Shown in pieces: positions 45,634 to 53,274 of a stretch of 64,000 nt of DNA. This DNA comes from Planctomycetota bacterium (GTDB lineage: Bacteria; Planctomycetota; Planctomycetia; Gemmatales; Gemmataceae): assembly GCA_021413735.1 (NCBI GenBank), contig JAIOPV010000072.1, positions 91,818 to 155,817 on the forward strand, read 5' to 3'. Both the position numbers and the translations under genes were made by a program. Numbering within the stretch: the first letter of the stretch is position 1; every line of letters begins with the position of its first letter. The notes under the pieces are model-generated. The model searched no databases. It was not told the DNA's origin and saw only the letters and a program-made list of their open reading frames with translations.

Positions 45634-47547
45634 ATGCTCCGCTCCGTTGCTGTTGGAATTGTCCTGTGTCTCGCCTCCCAAGCATTCGCTGATGTCGGCG
45701 ATCCCCAACTGAAGACCGACCATCCGTGGTATCCCGGCGAACTCGCGTGTTCAACCTGGGAACGACTCTTCGCCACGCAAGCCGAGGCTTACAAGCGCGT
45801 GACCGGTCGCGATTGCACCACCGACGAAGACAAGGTTCTCGCGGCGTGGTTGTGGCGAAACACGCACTATTGGCACGGCGAAGAAGGGTTCGAGGATCTG
45901 TGGGGCAAGGGCTTCGGCAAGGGCAATGACCCCCGCACACGCGAATACTGGACCGGGCTGTTCGCTCACGGTTACGGGCTGTGCGGCACCACGCATTGTC
46001 AGTGGGTCGCGGAGATGGAAGCAAGGCTCGGCCACGGTCGCGGCCGTGCGGTTGGTGCGAACGGTCACTCGGCGTTCGAGGTGTTCCTCAAAGGCGACGC
46101 CTACGCCGGGGGCAAATGGGTGTTGCTCGATCACGATCTTTCAACGGTGGTCTACGACCCGACCGGCAAGCAACTCCTTGGCATGAAAGAGATCGCGGCC
46201 GACTGGAAGAAGCTGACCGATCGCGGCTTCAAGCCTGAACGCCAGCATGGCTGGCTGATCTGCGGTCTGCACCCCGGCGACAACGGAAGCTACGCCAGGA
46301 ATCAGGTCGCGGAGTATCTCGCGGGCTATGCCGGACCACCACCGATGGTTCACCTTCGACGTGGCGAAGTCCTCAGGCGATATCCGCAACCCGGTCTCGA
46401 AGACGGCAAGACGTTCGTGTTCTGGGGGCGGAACTATAATCTCGGTGGCATGCCAGGCCCGGAGCGTTCGCACACGTGGGTGAATCAACCCGACGCGATG
46501 TTTGGCTCGAAGAACGGGGCCGGCTACAAGGTCGGGCAAGCTCGCTTCGCCAACGCGGTCTACACGTTCACGCCGGACTTCGCCGCCGACTACAAGGAAG
46601 CCGTCGTTTCTGAAGACGACTCGCAGGTCACGTTCGAGTTCCAGACGCCGTATATCATCGGAGCAACTCCGCCCAACGCGAAGGATTGGGGCATTTACGA
46701 GGCAGGCTGCAAGAATGGCCTCGTGCTTCGCGGCAAAGCTGAGTGCAAGGTGTCGGTGTCGGTGGATCGCGGTCAGACGTGGATGGACGCTGGCAAGTTC
46801 GCGGACGGCCTCGACCTGACCGACGCGGTGAAAGGGCATCGGCAATACTGGCTCAAGCTGCACACGGGAGCGAAGCAACTCGTCGGTAGCGGCATTACAT
46901 CTGTCACGGTTTGCCAGGCGAATGCGTCGGTGATGCCTCGCTTGAAAGACGGCGGTTCGGTGGTGTCGTTCGCGGCCAGCAACCGAGCGCTCGTTTCCGC
47001 CGGCCCGACGCTGCCACAGGCCACGGCTCACATTGTTGCGGGGAAGTTCGATAGTCCCGCCGTGACGCTCGAACTGAAGACGCCGCACGGTGAGCCGGCG
47101 GTTGAGGTTTACGCTGTCGGACACGTTCGGTCGAGTTCCCCACCGGACCCGAAGGTGAAGTATCAGCTCGAAATGTCAACGGACGCAGGGAAGACGTGGC
47201 AGCCGATCGCGAAGGACTGGAACATCAACCGGCAGGGCGACGAACCGAGTGATTTCTGGTCGCAGAGCTTCTGTTGGGGGAACGCGACATTGCCGAGTGG
47301 CAGTGCGGCTTCGACAGTGCGTGTGCGGTTCCGAAACGACGGCGGGAAGGCATATGCTCGCGCCGAGATGCATCTTGCGTATCGCACGCCAGCGACCAAC
47401 GCGACGGCCGTAACCTTCGCGTGGACTGACGACACCGGCGATCACACGGAGAGTCACAGTTTCACGGCCAAGGATGACAAGCCGTGGAAAGTTCCGACGG
47501 GGAAGAATGTGAAAACCAAGTGGGTTGAGATGAAGGCGACGAAGTGA
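45634..47547 (+). CDS. Secreted transglutaminase-like protein
   Basis: The 637-residue protein has a signal peptide (MLRSVAVGIVLCLASQAFAD). A transglutaminase-like core has the expected Cys-His-Asp order: Cys117 in YGLCGTTHCQW, His145 in GANGHSAFEVF, Asp166 or Asp168 in WVLLDHDLS. A long C-terminal part is beta-rich, with two bundles that resemble sialidase-like Asp-box or Ig-like domains (VSVDRGQTWMD; MSTDAGKTWQP). Either peptide processing or cross-linking is possible; the substrate is unknown. Confidence 0.85.
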   Translation: MLRSVAVGIVLCLASQAFADVGDPQLKTDHPWYPGELACSTWERLFATQAEAYKRVTGRDCTTDEDKVLAAWLWRNTHYWHGEEGFEDLWGKGFGKGNDPRTREYWTGLFAHGYGLCGTTHCQWVAEMEARLGHGRGRAVGANGHSAFEVFLKGDAYAGGKWVLLDHDLSTVVYDPTGKQLLGMKEIAADWKKLTDRGFKPERQHGWLICGLHPGDNGSYARNQVAEYLAGYAGPPPMVHLRRGEVLRRYPQPGLEDGKTFVFWGRNYNLGGMPGPERSHTWVNQPDAMFGSKNGAGYKVGQARFANAVYTFTPDFAADYKEAVVSEDDSQVTFEFQTPYIIGATPPNAKDWGIYEAGCKNGLVLRGKAECKVSVSVDRGQTWMDAGKFADGLDLTDAVKGHRQYWLKLHTGAKQLVGSGITSVTVCQANASVMPRLKDGGSVVSFAASNRALVSAGPTLPQATAHIVAGKFDSPAVTLELKTPHGEPAVEVYAVGHVRSSSPPDPKVKYQLEMSTDAGKTWQPIAKDWNINRQGDEPSDFWSQSFCWGNATLPSGSAASTVRVRFRNDGGKAYARAEMHLAYRTPATNATAVTFAWTDDTGDHTESHSFTAKDDKPWKVPTGKNVKTKWVEMKATK

Positions 47548-47556
47548 GCAAGCAAG

Positions 47557-47609
47557 TTCGCCGCTTGCGGCGTAGCGTGCATCAGGAGCGCTACGCCACA
47601 AGCGGCGAA
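47557..47609. repeat. 21-bp inverted repeat (family with 41122-41175)
   Basis: Arms 47557-47577 and 47589-47609 pair at 20 of 21 positions. They share the core CTTGCGGCGTAGCG with the repeat at 41122-41175. It lies 10 bp after the stop of the transglutaminase-like gene and before a convergent gene. Confidence 0.85.
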
Positions 47610-47625
47610 AGAAATCAAATCGGAA

Positions 47626-47886
47626 TTACTCTGATCGCGACGTCAACGGAGCGATCAAGGACCAGCCGGCAGCGACAATCGGGCTTCCGACAATGATGCC
47701 AAACAGACCGAGCAATTCCGGAGGAATCCCAGTTCCAACGGCGAGAGTCGAGCCTGTAAACGCACCGCACACCGCGCCGCACATGGCGGCGAGAATAAAG
47801 TTCCGTTCTGCGACGGAAGCTTTGGGTTGCAAGTTCGCTTGGGTGCGAGCTGTGTCGAGAGTGCCGAGTGAGCCGGCTGTTTCCAT
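47626..47886 (-). CDS. Small membrane protein of unknown function
   Basis: An 86-residue product starting at ATG 47884-47886 (METAGSLGTLDTARTQANLQ), with AAAGGG about 8 bases upstream. Two hydrophobic helices (FILAAMCGAVCGAFTGSTLAV; LLGLFGIIVGSPIVAAGWSLIAPL) with a glycine-rich first helix. A small stem (CCGAAGGC/GCCTTCGG) lies in the leader near 47908-47927. No family is recognised. Confidence 0.65.
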   Translation of the reverse strand: METAGSLGTLDTARTQANLQPKASVAERNFILAAMCGAVCGAFTGSTLAVGTGIPPELLGLFGIIVGSPIVAAGWSLIAPLTSRSE

Positions 47887-48242
47887 CAGAGTACCCTTTC
47901 GATCCCGAAGGCGACCGCCTTCGGAGAAGCCTTGATTAAGCTGTGTGCCCACCCTGACCACACAACCCGAGTCCACCCGGTGAGGCGGCTCGCATAGCTA
48001 TCTCTACCATCATTCGTCACTAATCCTTCACATAATCTACACAATCAATTTGAAAACACAAGTCCTTTCGCCAATTGACCAAAAATCCTGATACCGAGAG
48101 TTCCGACAGTCTGAATGTGAAGAAGTCTTCGCAAAGCATTGAGATGTCGCGTGGTGGTCCCTTAACTCGTTTGTCGAGCTCTTGATGCGGCGATGGTGTA
48201 ACCCTGGAACGCCTCGGGTGTGAGGATATAGGTCCTCGCGGT
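47887..48242. other. Intergenic region of lower GC
   Basis: About 350 bp with no gene. The part from about 47995 to 48130 is visibly richer in A/T than its surroundings and contains many short ATC/ACA words; it could be a remnant or a promoter region. It also carries the leader hairpin of the small membrane protein. Confidence 0.4.
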
Positions 48243-49337
48243 TCACACTCGCCATTTCGCGGAGTCGGCATTCACCGTCAGGCCGAGGCCCGCGTCGGCA
48301 CTCGGCACGAGCTTTCCGCCTTCGATCTTCGGGCCGCCGACAAACACATCCTTCAACCATGACACCGAATCGACGTGCGGCACCATGCCCAACCCGCACG
48401 CCAGATGAACGCCAACCTCGGGCATCCGCACCGGCGACACCGACACATGAAACGCTTCCGCGACGCTTGCCAGCTTCAAGAACGGCGTGATGCCACCCAA
48501 TCGGCATAGATCGGGGCGAATCGTCCGCACATGACCCGCACGAATCACTCGGAGAAATGCTTCCCGTGAGCCGACCCCACTTCCGACAGCTAACGGCGTT
48601 TCCATCAGGCCCGCGAGTTTCGCGTAGCCAATTTCGTCGGCTGCGGGAATCGGGTCCTCGAACCAGTCGACGCCGATGTCCTCGAAGAAGTGGGCCAGCG
48701 CCTGAGCCGTGCCCAGATCGAAGCGACTATCCGCCGCGACGCCAACCCAAGCATCGTCGCCGAGGCCGTCGGAAATCTCACGCACTCGCTCGGCGTCGGC
48801 CTGCACGTCACCGCTACCCATTTCGATGCGGACGCCGGTCGCGCCCTGCTTCATGAGTGGCTTCGCGGCCTTCACGACCTCGGCAGGATCACGCCCACCC
48901 ATCCCGAGATCAGACACGAAGAAACTCGCCGCTGGTCTGGCGTTGCCGAGCAGTTTGAACAATGGCAACTCGGCCGCCTTCGCCTTGGTATCCCACAGAG
49001 CGACATCGAGTGCCGAGTATGCGCGTGCGGCCAACCCCGCGAATCCCGCAACCCGGAAGTGTGCCTCGGCCTTCGCGAATAGCTTCTCGGTATCGCGTGG
49101 GTCTTCGCCAAGCACGAGCGGAGACAGTTCGCTTTCGATCAGCGAACGAACCGCAGCGGCTCCCGCACCGAGGAGATACGTGAAGCCAACGCCCGCGATG
49201 CCGACATCGGTTTCGAGTTGAACGAGTACGACATCGACGGCATTCGGGCCGGTCGGCTTCGGATCGGTCAGCGGAATCCGGGTTGGCTTTCCGAGCGGAA
49301 CACGAAGCGTGTCGGCGGTGATCTTGGTGACCTTCAT
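48243..49337 (-). CDS. Enolase-superfamily protein with lost catalytic residues
   Basis: The 364-residue protein has the mandelate racemase/muconate lactonizing enzyme layout: a capping domain (MKVTKITADTLRVPL) and a barrel with SALDVALWDTKAKA and WFEDPIP. The first two metal ligand positions (Asp in AADSRFD, Glu in WFEDP) are kept. The third ligand region reads VGSGVGSR where GE is usual, the second-strand KxK reads RIE, and the strand-7 His region reads SVSPVRM. Catalysis by the usual mechanism is doubtful. No neighbouring sugar-acid genes were seen. Confidence 0.85.
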   Translation of the reverse strand: MKVTKITADTLRVPLGKPTRIPLTDPKPTGPNAVDVVLVQLETDVGIAGVGFTYLLGAGAAAVRSLIESELSPLVLGEDPRDTEKLFAKAEAHFRVAGFAGLAARAYSALDVALWDTKAKAAELPLFKLLGNARPAASFFVSDLGMGGRDPAEVVKAAKPLMKQGATGVRIEMGSGDVQADAERVREISDGLGDDAWVGVAADSRFDLGTAQALAHFFEDIGVDWFEDPIPAADEIGYAKLAGLMETPLAVGSGVGSREAFLRVIRAGHVRTIRPDLCRLGGITPFLKLASVAEAFHVSVSPVRMPEVGVHLACGLGMVPHVDSVSWLKDVFVGGPKIEGGKLVPSADAGLGLTVNADSAKWRV

Positions 49338-49367
49338 CCGGTTAGACTATTGAAGAGACGAAGATGA

Positions 49368-49476
49368 TTCACCGCAGAGAACGCCGAGGACGTGGAGAGA
49401 AAACAGGAGAGTTTGAACCGTGACGGTCGATGCCGACCTTTTCATTCTCTGCGTTCTCTGCGTTCTCTGCGGTGAA
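49368..49476. repeat. 17-bp inverted repeat with wide loop
   Basis: Arms TTCACCGCAGAGAACGC at 49368-49384 and the reverse complement at 49460-49476; extra copies of the word TCTGCGTTCTC precede the right arm. A common type of intergenic repeat in Planctomycetes. Confidence 0.8.
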
Positions 49477-49629
49477 CCATCTTTCCAAGATTCTCGGAAA
49501 CGACTCCCGGATCCCCTGCCGACATCCGATAACGGGAGAATGCCCTTCTGGCTGGATGAGAATTCGGCAGGCCGCATTCTCATCCAAGGGCGGAGGTTCC
49601 AAAGAGTGTCGAGATCGTTGAGACGCAGC

Positions 49630-50691
49630 ATGGCCAAGCCCCCGGTTCTCGTACTGTTCAACCGCCCCGTGCTTCCGCCTAATCATCCCGAGGCGGGGTC
49701 CGAGTACGACATTCTCGATACCGTCGCTGACACCGCGAAGATTCTCCGCGCGGCGGGCTTCACTGTTCGGGAACTCGGAGTTGCACACGATCCGCGCGTG
49801 CTGCTCGATGAACTCCGCGATCATCCGCCGCTCGCCGTGTTCAATCTGTTCGAGGGACTCGCGACGCACCCGGCCACGGAAGTTTCCGTCGCTGCGATGC
49901 TGGAATGGCTGAATGTGCCGTTCACGGGTTGTCCGTCGTCGGCGCTCACGTTGGGCCGCGATAAGGTTCGCGTGAAGCACCTTCTCTCCGCGGCCCGCAT
50001 TTCAACGCCCTCGTACATGGTCGTGGAACACGGCCCGATTCCGTCGTGGCGTGGCGGTTGGCCCGCGATCGTAAAGCCTGCCATGCAGGACGCGAGCATC
50101 GGCATCGAACAGAACAGCGTCGTCACGTCACGCGAGGAGTTGCTGACTCGCATCGAGTTCGTGCTGACGACCTACGGTGCGCCCGTGCTCGTCGAACGGT
50201 TCGTTCCTGGCCGCGAGTTCCTGGCTCACGTCTTCGAAGAGGGGCTCGAACGCGCCGTGACAGTGCTTCCGCCAGCCGAGATCGCGTATTCGGCAAACCG
50301 TGCTGATCGCTGGCCGGTCTACACATTCACGGCGAAATGGGACGAAGCGAGTACCGAATACAAGTCGGCCCCGGTGATCGCGCCGGTAGAACTGCCACCC
50401 GAAGCAGACCGCAACCTTCGAGACATCGCCGCCCGCGGCTTCAAGCTCCTGGGGTGCCACGACTACGCCCGCCTCGATCTTCGCATGGACGCGGACGGCG
50501 ATTTCCACGTCCTTGAGATCAACCCGAACCCTTATCTGAACAGCGTCGCGCTCGTGAAGGGTTTGGAGGCCATCGGGCGAAGTCACGAATGGCTGATCGT
50601 GAACCTGACGCTCAACGCGATTGCTCGCGGTGGCGGTTCCGTGATGCCCTCCGCGATCAAGATTCCTGTGAACGTGGTGACGGGAGCCTAG
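49630..50691 (+). CDS. ATP-grasp ligase, D-Ala-D-Ala ligase-like
   Basis: The 353-residue protein starts at ATG 49630 (MAKPPVLVLFNRPVLPP), after the repeat; the frame is open upstream but the leader reads through repeat DNA. It has a Ddl-like N-terminal domain (FNLFEGL...VSVAAMLEWLNVPFTGCPSSALTLGRDK), the ATP-grasp lysine region WPAIVKPAMQDASIGI and the Mg site HVLEINPNPYLN. Such lone ligases make dipeptides other than D-Ala-D-Ala in many planctomycetes. It lies 3 bp before the DUF3109-like gene, so the two are coupled. Confidence 0.85.
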   Translation: MAKPPVLVLFNRPVLPPNHPEAGSEYDILDTVADTAKILRAAGFTVRELGVAHDPRVLLDELRDHPPLAVFNLFEGLATHPATEVSVAAMLEWLNVPFTGCPSSALTLGRDKVRVKHLLSAARISTPSYMVVEHGPIPSWRGGWPAIVKPAMQDASIGIEQNSVVTSREELLTRIEFVLTTYGAPVLVERFVPGREFLAHVFEEGLERAVTVLPPAEIAYSANRADRWPVYTFTAKWDEASTEYKSAPVIAPVELPPEADRNLRDIAARGFKLLGCHDYARLDLRMDADGDFHVLEINPNPYLNSVALVKGLEAIGRSHEWLIVNLTLNAIARGGGSVMPSAIKIPVNVVTGA

Positions 50692-50694
50692 CCC

Positions 50695-51219
50695 ATGTCC
50701 AAGACGAAGAAGAGCCTTCCGGTGGTGGTTGTGAACGCGAAGGTCGCCACGTTCGACTGCGTGTTCGGTCGCGGGTGCGAAGGCATCTGCTGCAAGAACG
50801 GTCGCCCCAGCGTGGACCCCACCGAACAGGAAACCATCAACGCCGTGATGCCTCGAGCGTTGCCGTTGCTGCGTCCCGAGGCGAGAAAAGTTGTCGAAGC
50901 CGAAGGCATCCTCAGCAACCGCACGAAACTCGGTCAACCGATGCTTCGCGTTGTTGGTGGCTGGTGTGTGCTGTTCAACGGCGGCTGCGTTCTGCATAAG
51001 ATTGGCACCGAAGACGGCGACGCCTACCAGTACAAGCCGACGCAGTGTGCGCTCTTCCCTTTAGAGAAGGGCGACGACGGCTGGTACGTCCGGCAGCACG
51101 GATATCAGGGCGAGAAGTGGGATTTGTTCTGCCTGAATCCCAAGGAATCGAAGCGGTCGGCGGTTGAATCGCTGGCCGGGGAACTGGAACTTGCGGCTCG
51201 ATGCGATGCCGAAGAGTAG
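50695..51219 (+). CDS. DUF3109 / YkgJ-like cysteine-cluster protein
   Basis: The 174-residue protein has a cysteine pattern CVFGRGCEGICC near the N-terminus, then GGWCVLFNGGCVLHK and QCALFPLE and a late FCLNP; these fit a metal or Fe-S binding zinc/iron-chelating domain (YkgJ-like, DUF3109). The start lies 3 bp after the ligase stop, so they form a two-gene unit. Its partner role with the ligase is unknown. Confidence 0.85.
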   Translation: MSKTKKSLPVVVVNAKVATFDCVFGRGCEGICCKNGRPSVDPTEQETINAVMPRALPLLRPEARKVVEAEGILSNRTKLGQPMLRVVGGWCVLFNGGCVLHKIGTEDGDAYQYKPTQCALFPLEKGDDGWYVRQHGYQGEKWDLFCLNPKESKRSAVESLAGELELAARCDAEE

Positions 51220-51231
51220 GACGCCCCAAGC

Positions 51232-51344
51232 GACTGCAAAGTGCAAAATGCAAAGTGCGAACTGCAAAATGATGCGGTTTCAGTTCGTATTTTGCAGTTT
51301 CCACTTTGCAGTCTGCAGTGCCCTGGATTTTGCACTTTGCAGTC
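51232..51344. repeat. Nested 18-bp inverted repeat
   Basis: Outer arms 51232-51249 and 51327-51344 (GACTGCAAAGTGCAAAAT) are perfect; inner copies of CAAAGTG and CTGCAAAAT pair between 51250 and 51318. It follows the DUF3109 gene stop. Confidence 0.88.
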
Positions 51345-51517
51345 CAACCCGCTAGACCCGCCTGCCTCCATCGCATAAAATGAAGAGTGCCCCCCTTGAC
51401 AGGTTGGGGCTTACCCAGAATGATTTTCGTTACTCGCTAGTTCCCGCTCACCGGCTAAGTTTCCATTCTCCGGCTGGGCTTGTGTCGCGTACACCCTTCA
51501 CGGGGTAAGGTGCTGGT

Positions 51518-51883
51518 ATGTCGTCCCAACCCGCCCGCCGACGTCGGCTTGAGGTCGAGGACATCGGGGATATCGCCGTCGTCAACTTCGTCGACAAGAA
51601 GATCCTGGATGAGCAAAACATCCAGATGATCGGCGACGATTTGTTCCGTCTCGTCGATGAACTCGGTCGCCGCAAGGTGCTGTTGAACTTCGCGAACGTG
51701 GAGTTCATGTCGAGCGCCGCGCTTGGCAAGCTCATCACGCTGCACCGCAAACTCCAGGCCGTTCAAGGCAAACTGGTGCTATGCAACATCGCCAAGGACA
51801 TCCTTGACGTGTTCAAGATCACGAAGCTCGACCGCATCTTGACGATCGCGCTCGACGAACAGGCCGGACTGCAAATGTTTTGA
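51518..51883 (+). CDS. Anti-sigma factor antagonist (RsbV/SpoIIAA-like STAS protein)
   Basis: The 121-residue STAS-domain protein has the strand-helix order of RsbV (VEDIGDIAVVNFVDKKILDEQN; NFANVEFMSSAALGKLITLHR; LVLCNIAKDILDVFKITKLDRI). The aligned phosphorylation site is Ser66, in MSSAALG where YMDSTGLG-like is usual. It works with the RsbW-like kinase gene that starts 86 bp downstream, in a partner-switching system. Confidence 0.9.
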   Translation: MSSQPARRRRLEVEDIGDIAVVNFVDKKILDEQNIQMIGDDLFRLVDELGRRKVLLNFANVEFMSSAALGKLITLHRKLQAVQGKLVLCNIAKDILDVFKITKLDRILTIALDEQAGLQMF

Positions 51884-51969
51884 TCGCAGCTTGGTTTCGA
51901 GGGGTGGCAGCCGACCGCGTGTGGTTGGCTGCCCGTGAATATCCGCTTTCCGTCACCCCGCGGCTCTCC

Positions 51970-52401
51970 ATGTCATGTCCTGACCAAACCGCCGAAGTCA
52001 CGATTGCCAGCGATTTGGCTGAGGCTCGGCGCGTTCAGGAATTGGTGGAATCGGCACTTCAAACGTCTGAGTATTCCGAACGCGACATCTTCTCGATCAA
52101 GCTCGCTCTCGAAGAAGCCCTCGTCAACGCGATCAAGCACGGCAACCAGATGGACCCCGACAAGCGGGTGTTCGTCGTCTACCGCATCTGCGACAAACGC
52201 TTCGAGATCAAGATCACGGACGAGGGCGAGGGGTTCAACCCCGAGGATGTGCCTGACCCGACCGCGATCGAGAACCTTGAGCGTCCGTGTGGTCGTGGCC
52301 TGTTGCTGATGCGTGGCTTCATGACAGAAGTGGCCTATCACGGCAAGGGTAACTGCGTCAGCATGGCGCTCGAAAAGAACCGCGAAGCCGCCGCTGGTTG
52401 A
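51970..52401 (+). CDS. Anti-sigma serine kinase (RsbW-like HATPase)
   Basis: The 143-residue histidine-kinase-fold ATPase has the N-box EEALVNAIKHGN and the G1 box DEGEGFNPEDVPDP, followed by GRGLLLMRGFMTEV. It probably phosphorylates the STAS protein encoded upstream. The start at 51970 (MSCPDQTAEVTIASDL) fits the usual RsbW N-terminus; a longer in-frame leader from 51880 is less likely. No cognate sigma factor or RsbU-type phosphatase is in the window. Confidence 0.9.
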   Translation: MSCPDQTAEVTIASDLAEARRVQELVESALQTSEYSERDIFSIKLALEEALVNAIKHGNQMDPDKRVFVVYRICDKRFEIKITDEGEGFNPEDVPDPTAIENLERPCGRGLLLMRGFMTEVAYHGKGNCVSMALEKNREAAAG

Positions 52402-52470
52402 ACCTCGCATTTCACGATTGCCCCTTGGCTCTGTGCACAATTTCGGAGTCTTGCCGTTGGGTGAGTGCCA

Positions 52471-52714
52471 TTGTTCTTGCCCTGAAAGGGCAGGACAACA
52501 TAGCCCGGGGCAAGACCGCGAAGCGGTCGCCGCCCCGGGACCAACCACGAATACCCCGCCACCCTGAAAGGGTGCGACACACGCTTGCAGTTCCCCGCTG
52601 GGCGAAGGTCGTTGTCCCACCCTTTCAGGGTGGATTGTTGGTGTTGGAATGGTCCTGGGGCGGCGCTTCGCTTGCCCCAGGCTATGTTGTCCTGCCCTTT
52701 CAGGGCAAAGACAA
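52471..52714. repeat. Large nested inverted-repeat element
   Basis: Outer arms 52471-52514 and 52671-52714 pair at 41 of 44 positions and contain the self-complementary word CCCTGAAAGGG. An inner pair (ACCCTGAAAGGGT near 52561, ACCCTTTCAGGGT near 52618) lies inside, and a small GC hairpin (GACCGCGAAGCGGTC) sits near 52519-52533. No protein-coding capacity is convincing. It fills the gap between the RsbW-like and next genes. Confidence 0.88.
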
Positions 52715-52767
52715 CGGCACCGGGGCGACGGGCTCGGATTTTCCCGATGATGGGGGAGGAGAAGCAC

Positions 52768-53037
52768 ATGACTGTCGGGGGCGATCGGTATTGGGTCAAC
52801 TGGGACGAGGCCATTTCCTTCATGAACGGTGTCCAAGACCAGCGAGTTCGGAACATCCTCGGTTTGGTGTACGACGCTACTCTGCGGAACCACATCGAGG
52901 GGGTCACAGCGGCCGAACCGTTCGACCTACTCTACTGCTTCCGCACCCTGACCCGCGCGTTTGCGTCGTGGCCGGAGTTGGTAATCGCGATCCGCGGGGA
53001 CGTGCCCAACTTGGGCGAGCCTCCCGACTGGATTTGA
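52768..53037 (+). CDS. Small protein of unknown function (89 aa)
   Basis: ATG 52768 has a GGAGGAG 6 bases before it. The 89-residue product (MTVGGDRYWVNWDEAISFMN) has no signal peptide or helix anchor and a helical middle (DATLRNHIEGVTAAEPFDLLYCFRTLTRAF). No family is recognised. The good ribosome binding site supports it as real despite its short length. Confidence 0.6.
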   Translation: MTVGGDRYWVNWDEAISFMNGVQDQRVRNILGLVYDATLRNHIEGVTAAEPFDLLYCFRTLTRAFASWPELVIAIRGDVPNLGEPPDWI

Positions 53038-53274
53038 TCGTACCGGACGGTACCGCAATTGTCAGGGGGCGCGAGGCGAGCAAAGGCACGCGGAACCAGA
53101 CGCGGCACCAACCCCGGTCGCACGTCGAAGCCGGCAAGACTTGCTCAAGCCGAACCCGTTCTGCAACCCGATTGCACACACTTCTCGGCTTCGTTCATTC
53201 CACCCACAAACCAATTCCGATAAACTCAGACGCGGAAGCACCGCGATCTCTGCGCTTCAATTTGAGATAACACC

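Noticed and set aside
49420..49629. Longer N-terminus for the ATP-grasp ligase
   Set aside because: The extra 70 codons read through repeat DNA and the Ddl-like fold starts at the ATG at 49630.
52398..53270. A 290-codon open frame across the nested repeat element
   Set aside because: It runs through hairpin DNA, its protein sequence is low-quality, and it overlaps the better-supported 52768-53037 gene in another frame.
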